A DNA stretch of 64,000 nt. Origin: CAYUMU01 sp964445985. Lineage in GTDB: Bacteria; Planctomycetota; Planctomycetia; Pirellulales; S012-138. The stretch lies in contig CAYUMU010000023.1 of assembly GCA_964445985.1 (NCBI GenBank), positions 1-64,000 on the forward strand, given 5' to 3'. The notes beneath the pieces were generated by a model. That model saw only the letters and a list, made by a program, of their open reading frames with translations. It searched no databases and was not told where the DNA came from. Below are positions 50,359 to 59,450 of this stretch, piece after piece. Both the position numbers and the translations under genes were made by a program. Position 1 is the first letter of the stretch; every line of letters begins with the position of its first letter.

Positions 50359-51654
50359 TTACTTCGCTGCCAGATTCTTCTTTAGCACGTTCAGGGTTGC
50401 CTCTTGGCGAGCCTGGACTATGTTCTGGGCACTGCGCACCTTGGCCTGCGCTGCCTCGGGGTTTTGCACCAGGCTCAGCACCGTCTCCGTCAGCCGGGCA
50501 ACCTGCTCGGGCTGGTCGAAGTCGAATAGCCAGTCGGCCAAACCGATGTCTTTCCACATGAAGCCCTTGCTGGTTTGCTCGGCGAAGCGGCCCACAATGG
50601 CCGGGATGCCGTTGCCGATGCACATGATGGGGCTGTGCATTTCCAGCCCAAACATGCCAGACGACCGCAGATAGGTGCTAAGCGCTTCGTCGGTGAGCCA
50701 GAAGTTCTTACGCCACACCACCCTTTCCGCCACGTCTTTGGGCAGCCTGTCGATGATGTTTTGTTGGCCCACCGCCATTTGCGTCATGTCTTCGGGACAG
50801 ACCAATACCTTGTGATCCGTTTGCCGAACCACCGCGGCAATCGCCTCGCGTAGCGGGGCGTGGTCGTGCTCGCGCATGGCCTCGTTGCGGGCCGCGCGCG
50901 TTTCGTCCTTCTCGCGACCCTTCTTGATCAGCCAATAGGGCGTGTATCGCAGCCGGGGGATGCAGCACAAGAATTTGCCCTGCTCAAGCTGGTGTTGCTT
51001 TAAGAACTGTTCGGCCGCGTCGTCATTGCGAAGATCGACCGCGAAGGCGCCGTCAGGGCCGAATTCCATGATGGGGCAATCGATGCCTTCTTCTTGGGCC
51101 TTGGCCAGCGACATCGTATCGCGAAAGAACACAAACCGGGCGCCGCTGAGCAGTTGCTGTTGGGCTTCGGTTCCGCCGCCATAAGTGATGCCATACACGC
51201 CGAACGGCTTGCCGGTATGTTTGACAAACCGGGCCACATCATTCGCGGCGACCAGCGAAGGCCCCGAGCCGTGCAGCAGGAAGTCGGCCGCCTTGATGGC
51301 GGCGTTCAAACTTTCACCGCTGGCCGTGCCGTCGTCGCGGATTGTGCCCTTCACAATTTTGAGGTTGGGAAACCGCCGATGCTCCATGGCGGCCACTTCT
51401 TCGGACAGATCGCCCGACGCCCAAAGGGTGACATCGGCGTCGGGCAGGTGCTTTTCGAGCAAGGCGAGCACGCCCGGCGTGTGGGCAATGTCGCCAATGT
51501 TCACCACCTGCCAGCTGGAACGCAGCAAGATATTCGGCCGTCGTCCTGGCGCGGCCCCCCACGACGAATCTTGCAGCGCGGAAGCCAAGGCCGCCACCAA
51601 AGTGCTTTGCAGGAAGACGCGACGGTTTACGGCTGCTGGGATGATGGGTTTCAC
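50359..51654 (-). CDS. Polysaccharide pyruvyl transferase family protein with Tat signal
   Basis: 431 aa. The start carries a twin-arginine export signal (NRRVFLQ followed by STLVAALASAL). The rest fits the pyruvyl transferase family: NIGDIAHTPGVLALL, HGSGPSLVA, a FFRDTMSLAKAQEEGI strand, and late EMHSPIMCIGNGIPAIVGRF. Family enzymes add pyruvate ketals to sugars in surface polymers using PEP, normally in the cytosol, so the Tat signal is unexpected. It may have another extracytoplasmic role. It lies upstream of the AAA+ triplet on the same strand, with 130 nt between, but is probably a separate unit. Confidence 0.82.
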   Translation of the reverse strand: MKPIIPAAVNRRVFLQSTLVAALASALQDSSWGAAPGRRPNILLRSSWQVVNIGDIAHTPGVLALLEKHLPDADVTLWASGDLSEEVAAMEHRRFPNLKIVKGTIRDDGTASGESLNAAIKAADFLLHGSGPSLVAANDVARFVKHTGKPFGVYGITYGGGTEAQQQLLSGARFVFFRDTMSLAKAQEEGIDCPIMEFGPDGAFAVDLRNDDAAEQFLKQHQLEQGKFLCCIPRLRYTPYWLIKKGREKDETRAARNEAMREHDHAPLREAIAAVVRQTDHKVLVCPEDMTQMAVGQQNIIDRLPKDVAERVVWRKNFWLTDEALSTYLRSSGMFGLEMHSPIMCIGNGIPAIVGRFAEQTSKGFMWKDIGLADWLFDFDQPEQVARLTETVLSLVQNPEAAQAKVRSAQNIVQARQEATLNVLKKNLAAK

Positions 51655-51786
51655 GATCGCTCCAGTTCGTCGGATTGCTTGGATGTGTAGACGGTGGACG
51701 TTCGCCGCACCGCCGCGCGGTCCCTCCGGGTAGACGTTCCATTATAGCCTGCCGGCCGATCACACAACCGGGCGGCCTGCTCAATG

Positions 51787-52557
51787 CTACAGACGGCGGA
51801 TATGAAACCCGCCGTCGACGTTGAGGCAATCGCCCGTGCTGAAGGGGAACTGGTCCGCCACCACCGCGCGAACCGCTTTGGCCACGTCGCTGGGCTGTCC
51901 CCAGCGGCGAATGGGCGCCATGCCTTCGGCAATCAGGCGGTCGTATTTTTCTTGCACGGCGGCGGTCATGTCGCTGGCGATCACGCCGGGGCAGATTTCG
52001 AAGACTTGAATGCCGTGCTCGGCCAGAGCGTCGGCGTAGAGCAGCGTCATCATTCGCAGGGCGGCCTTGGTCATGCAATAATCGGCCCGATTGGTGGAAA
52101 CCGCGTAGGCCGAAACCGAAGAAATATTAACGATCGTGGCTCTCGCAATGGCTTGCCGCTCGATCAGCGCCACCATTTCGTTGGCCGCTCGCTGGGTAAG
52201 GAAGAACGGCCCTTTGAGGTTGGTGTTGAAGACGGCGTCCCAGCTGGCTTCGGTGGCTTCGAGGATGGGCTTGCGGCCCTGCGAGGTAATGCCGGCGTTG
52301 TTCACAAGCACGTCGAGCCGGCCCCAGTGGGCCAGCGTTTGATCGACGAGTTTTTCGCGGTCGGCGGCCGCTCCCACGTCGCCCTGAACGGCGATCGCGT
52401 CCCCGCCTTGCTGCTCGATGGCTGCCACGACTTCGGCCGCGGCCTCGCCGCTACGGGCATAATTCACCACCACCGCATGATCGGCCGCCAGTTCGAGCGC
52501 AATTGCCCTGCCGATTCCCCGACCGGCTCCGGTTATCAACGCAACGGGCTTTTGCAC
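51787..52557 (-). CDS. 3-ketoacyl-ACP reductase-like short-chain dehydrogenase
   Basis: 256 aa SDR. The NAD(P) loop GAGRGIGRA follows the first strand, then NNAG. The catalytic Ser is in NISSVSAY, and Tyr-Lys in the YCMTK pattern. The C-terminus has PGVIASDM and GDCLNVDGG. It is annotated as FabG-like, but many such proteins act on sugars or other alcohols. GTG 52557 has a purine-rich GAGGGGGGAA upstream, and the frame extends far beyond only because it crosses the neighbouring methyltransferase gene. Divergent from that gene with 156 nt between. Confidence 0.9.
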   Translation of the reverse strand: MQKPVALITGAGRGIGRAIALELAADHAVVVNYARSGEAAAEVVAAIEQQGGDAIAVQGDVGAAADREKLVDQTLAHWGRLDVLVNNAGITSQGRKPILEATEASWDAVFNTNLKGPFFLTQRAANEMVALIERQAIARATIVNISSVSAYAVSTNRADYCMTKAALRMMTLLYADALAEHGIQVFEICPGVIASDMTAAVQEKYDRLIAEGMAPIRRWGQPSDVAKAVRAVVADQFPFSTGDCLNVDGGFHIRRL

Positions 52558-52713
52558 CTGGGTTCCCCCCTCGAACGTGTGGGCGTTTGGACCTGCTAGC
52601 ACTCCGTGGTAAAGTAGCGGCGACCGGTTTGGGCGACAACCGGTGGGCGGTTGGAACTCACATGGAACGGTTCGCGCGGCGGGCGCCGGCGAACCCGACA
52701 GGAGGATATTCAT

Positions 52714-53706
52714 TTGAAGTGGAATCGCATCGTTCAGCAGGATTGCGTTGCTGGAATGAAGGCTTTGGAGACTGGGTCGGTGGATCTGGTGTTTGCCGAC
52801 CCGCCTTTCAACATTGGGTACGACTACGACGTTTACGAAGACCGGTTGAAGGCCGATGAATACCTGGCCTGGAGCGAGCAGTGGATGGGGGAGGTAGTGC
52901 GCGTCCTCAAGCCCAGCGGCACGTTTTGGCTGGCCATTGGCGATGAATTTGCCGCCGAGCTCAAGGTGCTGATGCAGCGGCAGTTGAACCTGACCTGTCG
53001 CAGTTGGGTGGTCTGGTACTACACCTTTGGCGTGAACTGCAAATACAAGTTCAGCCGCTCGCACGCGCACCTGTTTCACATGGTGAAGGATTCCAAGAAC
53101 TGCACCTTCAATACCGATGCCATTCGTGTGCCCTCGGCCCGGCAGTTGGTGTACGGCGACACGCGAGCCAATCCCAAGGGTCGCCTGCCCGACGATACCT
53201 GGATCCTCCGGCCGCAAGACACGCCGGAGAGCTTTCAAGCCGACGAAAACACCTGGTACTTCCCCCGCGTGTGCGGCACCTTCAAAGAGCGGGCCGGCTG
53301 GCATGGCTGCCAAATGCCGGAGCAACTGCTGGGCCGAATCATCCGCAGTTGCAGCAACGAGGGCGAGGCCGTGCTCGACCCCTTCGGTGGCAGCGGCACC
53401 ACCCTGGCCGTGGCCAAAAAGCTTGGCCGCCGCTTCTTGGGTTTTGAAATGTCGCCGGAATACGCCGACCGTATCGAGAAGCGATTGAAAAGCATTGCCG
53501 TGGGGGATGCGCTGGATGGCGCCGCCGAACCCACGGTGAGCGCCCCCAATACGGCCAACGGTATTCAACTGGATGCCAATGGCAAACGCTTCCGCGCTGC
53601 AGCCCCGTCAAGCGATTCCCATGCAACCGAGAAAAACGGCAAAGCAGCCCGGCCGGTCAAGAAATCCAAGGTTTCGCCCAACCAGGGCACGCTGCCCAAT
53701 TTGTAG
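52714..53706 (+). CDS. Orphan DNA methyltransferase, beta-class (N4-cytosine/N6-adenine)
   Basis: 330 aa. The start is TTG at 52714, marked by a perfect GGAGGA seven bases upstream. Catalytic DPPF is at residues 29-32, and the SAM-binding DPFGGSGTT begins at about 222, so motif IV precedes motif I (beta class). The C-terminal ~55 residues are basic and Ala/Lys/Pro-rich, probably disordered. No restriction endonuclease or specificity gene adjoins it, so it is likely a solitary methylase acting in gene regulation or DNA maintenance. The target sequence cannot be told from the protein alone. Confidence 0.9.
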   Translation: MKWNRIVQQDCVAGMKALETGSVDLVFADPPFNIGYDYDVYEDRLKADEYLAWSEQWMGEVVRVLKPSGTFWLAIGDEFAAELKVLMQRQLNLTCRSWVVWYYTFGVNCKYKFSRSHAHLFHMVKDSKNCTFNTDAIRVPSARQLVYGDTRANPKGRLPDDTWILRPQDTPESFQADENTWYFPRVCGTFKERAGWHGCQMPEQLLGRIIRSCSNEGEAVLDPFGGSGTTLAVAKKLGRRFLGFEMSPEYADRIEKRLKSIAVGDALDGAAEPTVSAPNTANGIQLDANGKRFRAAAPSSDSHATEKNGKAARPVKKSKVSPNQGTLPNL

Positions 53707-53750
53707 TTCGTACGTAATCACTAAATTTTTCCCGATCGACACGCTCCGCC

Positions 53751-54578
53751 ATGAAATACGCGATTTGCAACGAAACCTTCTTGGATTGGCCCTTTGACAA
53801 GGCCTTTGCGTTTGCCCGCGAGTGCGGTTACACAGGCATCGAAATCGCCCCGTTCACCATCGATACCAACGTGCGGAACATTTCGGCCGGCCAGCGGAAA
53901 GAAGTCCGCGAGCAAGCCACCGGGGCCGGGCTCGAGGTGATCGGCCTGCACTGGCTGCTGGCCAAGACCGAAGGCTTTTACCTCACCACGCCCGACAAAG
54001 CGGTGCGCGACGCCACGGCCGATTACGTGCGCGAGTTGGCCCGCTGCTGCCGCGATATGGGGGGCGCCATCCTGGTGTTTGGCTCGCCCTTGCAGCGCAA
54101 CGTGCAGCCGGGCGTGAGCATGGACGACGCCATGAAGTACGCGGCGGAGGTGTTTCAAGCGGCCATGCCGACGCTGGCAGAATGCGGCGTAACGCTGGCC
54201 ATTGAGCCGCTGGGGCCGGCCGAGGGCAACTTTTTGAATCACGCGGCCGACGGCGTCGAACTGATGAAGATGGTGGATCACCCCAACTGCCAACTGCACC
54301 TGGACTGCAAAGCCATGAGCAGCGAAGGGCAACCGATTCCTGACATCATTCGGGCCAACGCCGCGCACATGGCTCATTTCCACGCCAACGACGCCAACCG
54401 CCTCGGTCCCGGCTTCGGCGAAATCGACTTCGTGCCCATCTTCCAAGCCCTAGCCGACGTGAAGTACGACGGCTGGGTTTCCGTGGAAGTTTTTGACTAT
54501 TCGCCTGGCGTGGAGCGGTTGGCGAAGGAGAGTATTGACTACATGCGAAAGTGTGAGAGTGAGATTTTGAAACGCTAA
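53751..54578 (+). CDS. Sugar phosphate isomerase/epimerase (hydroxypyruvate isomerase-like)
   Basis: 275 aa TIM-barrel protein. Visible segments include CGYTGIEIAPF, VIGLHWLLA, ILVFGSPLQRN, LAIEPLG, QLHLDCKAM and HFHANDAN, matching metal and substrate positions of the AP_endonuc_2 family. The substrate is unknown. It lies ~45 nt after the methyltransferase on the same strand. It is only distantly similar to the isomerase at 40215, so this is not a recent duplication. Confidence 0.87.
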   Translation: MKYAICNETFLDWPFDKAFAFARECGYTGIEIAPFTIDTNVRNISAGQRKEVREQATGAGLEVIGLHWLLAKTEGFYLTTPDKAVRDATADYVRELARCCRDMGGAILVFGSPLQRNVQPGVSMDDAMKYAAEVFQAAMPTLAECGVTLAIEPLGPAEGNFLNHAADGVELMKMVDHPNCQLHLDCKAMSSEGQPIPDIIRANAAHMAHFHANDANRLGPGFGEIDFVPIFQALADVKYDGWVSVEVFDYSPGVERLAKESIDYMRKCESEILKR

Positions 54579-54598
54579 GGATTATAGAGAAACGGTAT

Positions 54599-54616
54599 TT
54601 CCCGCGCATGCGGGAA
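54599..54616. repeat. Degenerate REP-like palindrome, family D
   Basis: TTCCCGCGCATGCGGGAA, sharing its core with 39991-40017 and 57557-57583. It follows the isomerase gene, in a ~250-nt gap where no gene was seen. Confidence 0.55.
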
Positions 54617-54826
54617 GCGAGGTGCGGTGGATGTGATTTCACGAACCTAACCGGCCCGGACACGACTCATGCGTGGACTAGTGAAAACCACGGTTCAGCC
54701 GAATGCCCCCCGTCGTTCGCAATGAAGAATTATGGAGCGATGGCGAAGACGCAAAATGATTTCGAGCTTGGTTCATAGTGGCGGAACGGCTCCGAACTTG
54801 CGTCTGACTGCCCCGAGGATCGAGCG

Positions 54827-55537
54827 ATGTCTTATCAACGTGTTCTCATGTTCGACCTCGACGACACGTTGGTCGATCACAGCACGGCCCTTCGCCTTGG
54901 CGCGCACGCCCTCGCGGCCGCTGCCCAGGTGGAGGGCGATCGGGATGTGTTTGCAGCCAGGTGGCAGGAAATTCACCTTGAAAAGTATCCTCGGTATCTC
55001 CGTGGCGAGCTTCGCTACGAAGATATGTGCCGACAGCGCATTTGGGAAAGTATCAACGCGGGCCTTTCACCTGAAGACGCGGACGATCTGTTTACCACGT
55101 ATAAGCATGCGTATCACAGCGCTTGGCGGCTGTTCGACGACGTTCTTCCCTGTCTTCGCGCGCTTGCTTCCTTTCGGCTCGGGATCGTCTCCAATGGCCG
55201 CTCGGCCGAACAGCGAGCCAAGCTGCAAGTCCTGAGGCTCGATACGTTCTTCGAACAGATATCCCTTTCGGAAGAGACCGGCATTTCCAAACCAGATCGC
55301 GGCATGTACTTGGTCTCGTGCGCCGCGATGCAGGTTTCGCCAGAATCGGTCGTTTACGTCGGAGACAACTATGAGGTGGACTATCTTGGGGCACGCGCGG
55401 CAGGCCTGTCGGCGATCTGGCTCGATCGAACCGCACGCGGTAGAGCGGACGAAATGGACGCGGCAATGCGAATCACTTCGCTCGATCAATTGCAGCCAGC
55501 TTTAGAACGGCGCTCGTCAGAATTCAACGCCTCCTAG
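54827..55537 (+). CDS. HAD-superfamily hydrolase (subfamily IA)
   Basis: 236 aa with all HAD motifs intact: FDLDDTL (nucleophile Asp), IVSNG (motif II), GISKPDRG (Lys of motif III) and VGDNYEVD (motif IV). The helical cap between motifs I and II is of the YjjG/phosphoglycolate-phosphatase type. Probable cytosolic phosphatase acting on a small metabolite or nucleotide. ATG 54827 directly precedes the first strand. Transcribed alone. Confidence 0.9.
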   Translation: MSYQRVLMFDLDDTLVDHSTALRLGAHALAAAAQVEGDRDVFAARWQEIHLEKYPRYLRGELRYEDMCRQRIWESINAGLSPEDADDLFTTYKHAYHSAWRLFDDVLPCLRALASFRLGIVSNGRSAEQRAKLQVLRLDTFFEQISLSEETGISKPDRGMYLVSCAAMQVSPESVVYVGDNYEVDYLGARAAGLSAIWLDRTARGRADEMDAAMRITSLDQLQPALERRSSEFNAS

Positions 55538-55763
55538 AAAATTCATACGGAAATATCCCGCCCGCCCTTCCTCGCGAAAAGCTGCCGATCTTGCGGATGC
55601 GGCCCACGATGTTGGCGGCTATCTGGCAACGGTGGCGTTCCTTTCTCCGGCGGGTGGCGCGGCAGGTTGTCCCACGCACTTTCTGGGTTCGGCTTCGCTG
55701 CCCGGTTATGATGTTGGCCTGCAACTCAAGTTTAGCCAATGTGCCACACCCCATGGGTCAACA

Positions 55764-57464
55764 ATGAACCGGCGATTCCAAATCATGGCTATCAAAACGC
55801 TCGCGGCGGTCGCCAGCGCACTCGCCTGCTTCGGGATGGGCATCGCCTCGCCAGCCAAGGCCCAAGAACGTCTGGCAGCCAACCAAAACACGCCAGAAAA
55901 CGTGGACCTGATCATCCGGGGCGGCACCGTGATCGATGGCAGTGGCCAGCCAGGCAAACGGGCCGACGTGGCCATCCACGAGGGAAGGATTGTAGCCATC
56001 GGCCAATGGAACGGCGCGAAAGGCAAAGAAACCATCGACGCGAAAGACCGCGTGGTCTGTCCCGGTTTCATCGATTTGCATAGCCACGCCGACCGGGGCA
56101 TGCTCGAATTTCGGGCCGCCGAGAACTATATCCGCCAGGGCGTTACCACGCTGGTCTGCGGCAACTGCGGCAGTTCGCCCGTCGATGTGCCGGAGTATTT
56201 CGCCAAGCTGCGCGAAGGGGGAACCGGTCCGAACATTGCCCTGTTGATCGGGCATGGCAGCGTGCGACGCGAGGCGGTGGGAACCTTGAATGTGCCGGCC
56301 ACTGCCGAGCAACTGGAGCACATGCGGCGGCTGGTTCGCGAGGCCATGCAGGCTGGCGCGGTGGGCATGTCCACGGGCTTGACGTACAGCCCCAGCGCCT
56401 ACGGAACCACCGAGGAGATCATCGCCTTGGCGAAAGAAGTCGCCCCCTTCGGCGGGTTTTACGCCACGCACATGCGCGACGAGGGGACCAACGTGTTCGA
56501 AGCCCTCGATGAAGCCATCAAGATAGGCCGCGCGGCTGGCGTGCCGGTGCATATTTCACATCACAAAATCTCGGCCGCGTCGGTGTTTGGGCTCACGCGG
56601 CTCACGTTGAGAAAGATCGATGAAGCCCGGGCCGCGGGGCTCGATGTCACCTTGGATCAGTATCCTTATGGGGCGGGGAGCGGAAGTCTGTCGTTTTATG
56701 TTCCGCAAGATTCACTATCGGGAGGGCTCGACGCTTACCGCCAACGCATCGCCGACCCTGCGCAGCGGGCCAAGATCGTGGCCGGCGTGGAAGACGTGTT
56801 CTTGCGGAAATTGTTCACCGCGGGGCAAAACCCTGAAAACGTCAAGCATCTCGAATCTGCCCTGGCGCGAGTACAGATTGCCGGCGTTCCTGATGACGCA
56901 ACGCTTGCTGGCAAGAATCTGACAGAAATTGTCCGCGGTCGCGGCCTTACGCTTACCGTGCATAATGGCGCCGAGATATTGGTCGACCTCGTGGGACGGC
57001 AAGCCCGAGGCATCAATCACACCCTGGAAGATATGCCTGGCGGCGACGTTGATCGCGTGATGCAGCACCCGTTCACGGCAATTGCTTCCGATGGGAGTGT
57101 GTTCAGATTTGGCAAAGATAATCCCCATCCACGGTCGTATGGCTGTTTTCCCCGCGTGCTGGGGCACTATGTGCGCGAACGGAAGGTGCTGCGGCTGGAA
57201 GAAGCCATTCATAAAATGACGGTTTTGCCAGCCCAGCGGTTAGGCTGGAAAGATCGCGGCGCCCTTGCGCCGGGTCAATGGGCCGACGTGGTGGTCTTCG
57301 ACCCCAACACGGTGATCGACAAGGCCACCTTCCTCGATCCGCATCAATATTCCGTAGGCATCGAGCACGTGCTAGTCCGCGGCCAGGCGGTGTTGAAGAA
57401 TGGAGAAATGACGGGCGTCTTACCGGGCCGACCCGTGCCTGAGCGAAAATCGGCAGGACGATAA
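55764..57464 (+). CDS. Exported N-acyl-D-amino-acid deacylase-like amidohydrolase
   Basis: 566 aa from ATG 55764 with a signal peptide (residues 1-34, ending SPAKAQ). The amidohydrolase fold is clear: GGTVIDGSGQPGKRADVAI, the metal pair LHSHAD (His106, His108), a GNCGSS loop whose Cys is a zinc ligand in D-aminoacylases, THMRDEG, HISHHK and late IASDGS. The C-terminal strand ends ADVVVFDPNTV. It would release D-amino acids from N-acyl derivatives outside the cytoplasm, perhaps from peptidoglycan. The frame is open upstream to 55632 without homology. Confidence 0.88.
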   Translation: MNRRFQIMAIKTLAAVASALACFGMGIASPAKAQERLAANQNTPENVDLIIRGGTVIDGSGQPGKRADVAIHEGRIVAIGQWNGAKGKETIDAKDRVVCPGFIDLHSHADRGMLEFRAAENYIRQGVTTLVCGNCGSSPVDVPEYFAKLREGGTGPNIALLIGHGSVRREAVGTLNVPATAEQLEHMRRLVREAMQAGAVGMSTGLTYSPSAYGTTEEIIALAKEVAPFGGFYATHMRDEGTNVFEALDEAIKIGRAAGVPVHISHHKISAASVFGLTRLTLRKIDEARAAGLDVTLDQYPYGAGSGSLSFYVPQDSLSGGLDAYRQRIADPAQRAKIVAGVEDVFLRKLFTAGQNPENVKHLESALARVQIAGVPDDATLAGKNLTEIVRGRGLTLTVHNGAEILVDLVGRQARGINHTLEDMPGGDVDRVMQHPFTAIASDGSVFRFGKDNPHPRSYGCFPRVLGHYVRERKVLRLEEAIHKMTVLPAQRLGWKDRGALAPGQWADVVVFDPNTVIDKATFLDPHQYSVGIEHVLVRGQAVLKNGEMTGVLPGRPVPERKSAGR

Positions 57465-57556
57465 TCCCGCGAGTCAAAGCGGAGGTTCTTCCAGGCAGCG
57501 TCGATCGTTTACTTCCCACGCGGTAGCTGGAAATTTTTTTCATCTCCTACCAAACC

Positions 57557-57583
57557 GTCATTCCCGCGGATGCGGGAATCCAG
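57557..57583. repeat. REP-like palindrome, family D copy 2
   Basis: GTCATTCCCGCG followed by GATGCGGGAATCCAG. It differs from the copy at 39991 only in the loop. Confidence 0.8.
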
Positions 57584-57590
57584 TAAGGGG

Positions 57591-57655
57591 CGGCCGAGGA
57601 ATAACTTCCCGATTTCGTCGTTAGACATGGTGGGCGAGTGCTATGTCTCTCATTT
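57591..57655. repeat. 65-bp intergenic repeat, family B copy 2
   Basis: Second copy of the element at 20977-21041, with 7 of 65 bases differing and the same internal AGACAT/ATGTCT stem. Confidence 0.85.
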
Positions 57656-57884
57656 CTATATAATCATCTCCTATGAATAGCGCCGACCTGAATGAGCAGG
57701 CGCGCCTCATGCGATTTAACCCCGCAGGGGTTTGCAGCCAGTAGCCGGCGGCCCGAGCGCAAGCGACACCGCCGGAAAACCAACGAAAAATCCCATCGAC
57801 CCCGGTTAGGGGTCGTAGCCGCGTCGGTCGCTCGTTCCACCCGGCTATTATCCTTTCAGGATGAACATGGTAATGGCAGCCTGC

Positions 57885-57948
57885 AACCAGAGTTGTCGCT
57901 GACGCTCAAACCCTGGCTAACAGCTACCATCCCTGCCGGGATGAAAAC
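57885..57948. repeat. Intergenic repeat, family C copy 2
   Basis: Shares TCGCTGACGCTCAA, CCCTGGCT and CTGCCGGGATGAA with the element after ilvC. It is more divergent in the flanks. Confidence 0.6.
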
Positions 57949-58178
57949 CTGGAGGCCACATGCCGCAGTGGCGCTTCATCATTTAGCAGGAGTAGCCGCC
58001 AACAACTTACTTCGGCCGCCCCCAAGGGCACACAAACGCATGAAGCTCGAACACTCCGATGAAGATACGCTTGAGATCTTAGACCCGGTTTGCGACTCTC
58101 TGTCTTCGCTCGTTACATACTCGTGACACGGCTTAGCCGCCGCTTCCACTATCATGCCTGGTGTGGAGGCGAACTGTC

Positions 58179-58856
58179 ATGGTTATGTATTCCCAACTGC
58201 GCGGGGCTCGCTGGTGGACGGCACTGACCGTGCTGGCTTGCGGCGCCACGTTGTTTAGCACGCATGTCTATTTCGACGGCGGTCCCACGGCCCGGTTCCT
58301 GTTGGAAAAAGGAAATTGGGCAGCGGTGCCCTGGTGGCGAGCGGCCTTCTATTTGCACGTGACGGCAGCGGCGTTCTGCCTGGCCGCGGGAATCCCTCTG
58401 ATGTTTCCCGCGTGGACGCGGCGTCACCCGGCCTGGCATCGGCGACTGGGGTATGGCTACTTCAACGCGGTGCTATGGTTGGCTGCGCCGGCGGGGTTGG
58501 CCCTGGCGTTCACGGCCAAGGGGGGGTTGTGGGGCACGGCCGGTTTCGCCATCGCTGGCACAATGTGGTGGTACTCCACCTGGTCGGGATATCGGGCGAT
58601 TCGCCGCGGCGATATCGCGATGCACGTGCGGGCGATGGTCCGCTCGTATTGCTGGGCGTTGTCGGCGCCCACGTTCCGGGCTTTCCAAACAACGCTGTAC
58701 GTGGCAGGCATGGATGACGGCCCCAACTACGTCATCTCTCTTTGGCTGAGCATCGCGGCAAGTATCTGGCTTGCCGAAACTTTTCTCTTTCGCGACCGGC
58801 GGAGCGACTCGAGGGTTGTCTTCCCAAGGGCGCCCAATGCAGGAGTGGTGTCATGA
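58179..58856 (+). CDS. DUF2306 membrane protein
   Basis: 225 aa from ATG 58179 with GGAGG nine bases upstream; a GTG at 58161 is in frame but overlaps that site. Seven or so hydrophobic helices with the DUF2306 pattern: FYLHVTAAAFCLAAG, HPAWHRRLGYGYF, then GDIAMHVRAMVRSY and a late PTFRAFQT. The conserved His and Arg residues suggest a cofactor or redox-linked membrane role, but none is established. It overlaps the next gene by 4 nt (ATGA). Confidence 0.85.
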   Translation: MVMYSQLRGARWWTALTVLACGATLFSTHVYFDGGPTARFLLEKGNWAAVPWWRAAFYLHVTAAAFCLAAGIPLMFPAWTRRHPAWHRRLGYGYFNAVLWLAAPAGLALAFTAKGGLWGTAGFAIAGTMWWYSTWSGYRAIRRGDIAMHVRAMVRSYCWALSAPTFRAFQTTLYVAGMDDGPNYVISLWLSIAASIWLAETFLFRDRRSDSRVVFPRAPNAGVVS

Positions 58857-59401
58857 ATCGGTCTTTATGGATTCCAGCCTGTTTTTGCGTGACGGGATTC
58901 GCGGCGTTGACAGCCGCCTTTCATATGGCAGCGGGACGAGAAAATACGGCGCAAGCGGCCGAACGAACCGCCGCGACCAATCGCGGACAGCCGACGGTTG
59001 CCACCTATGCCGCGGCAGCATCTACTTTGGCCACGTCCTCAACGCCTGCTCGCAGCGATGTTGAGAAACACTTGTCGCAAACCGAGGCCGAGCAAATGCT
59101 GACGACGTTGGCAGCCGAGTACTTGCGGCCGTGGCGGGAGTGGGAGGCTTCGCCGCGACGCTTGTTCTCGCGAGTGGCTCCGCGGCCCATTCCCGCCATT
59201 TTGGCGAAGGTAGAAATGACGCCCAGCCCAGGCGATCAGCACGAAAATTTTGCGATGGCCGCGATTGTGGTTCGGAAAGGCGAGCAGACCGAAACCTATC
59301 CTTGCGTGGTCGCCCGCGGCAGCCAGGCCGTGTGGGTCTTTGCCGATGGAAAATGGTTGCCGTCGGACAATTGGCTCGCCGCGGCTCCGCTGCCAAACTA
59401 A
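58853..59401 (+). CDS. Exported protein of unknown function
   Basis: 182 aa, ATG 58853 overlapping the DUF2306 stop, with AGGAG upstream. A signal-like hydrophobic start (about 1-28) is followed by an Ala/Thr-rich linker (to about 65), a helical segment with EKHLSQTEAEQMLTTLAAEYL, and a small beta-rich domain ending WLPSDNWLAA. No family recognised. Translational overlap suggests it works with the DUF2306 protein. Confidence 0.7.
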   Translation: MNRSLWIPACFCVTGFAALTAAFHMAAGRENTAQAAERTAATNRGQPTVATYAAAASTLATSSTPARSDVEKHLSQTEAEQMLTTLAAEYLRPWREWEASPRRLFSRVAPRPIPAILAKVEMTPSPGDQHENFAMAAIVVRKGEQTETYPCVVARGSQAVWVFADGKWLPSDNWLAAAPLPN

Positions 59402-59450
59402 CGGACGCCGCCGGGAGAAATCGTTGCCTCGTGGGGATCGGCCAGGTTGG

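Larger units (their letters stand above)
57465..58178. other. Repeat-rich intergenic block of about 700 bp
   Basis: No credible gene. In order: a REP palindrome (57557-57583), the 65-bp family B repeat (57591-57655), a segment with AACCCC/GGGGTT and CCGGCGG/CCGCCGG palindromes (about 57719-57776), a GACCCC/GGGGTC stem (about 57799-57815), and a family C copy (57885-57948). It looks like a landing site or graveyard of small repeats. Confidence 0.65.

Noticed and set aside
52558..53568. N-terminal extension of the SDR reading frame
   Set aside because: It is antisense to the methyltransferase gene. The SDR fold begins right after GTG 52557, which has a good ribosome-binding site.
57692..58126. 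144-codon plus-strand reading frame
   Set aside because: It runs through several intergenic repeats, has no family-like composition and no ribosome-binding site. Treated as chance.
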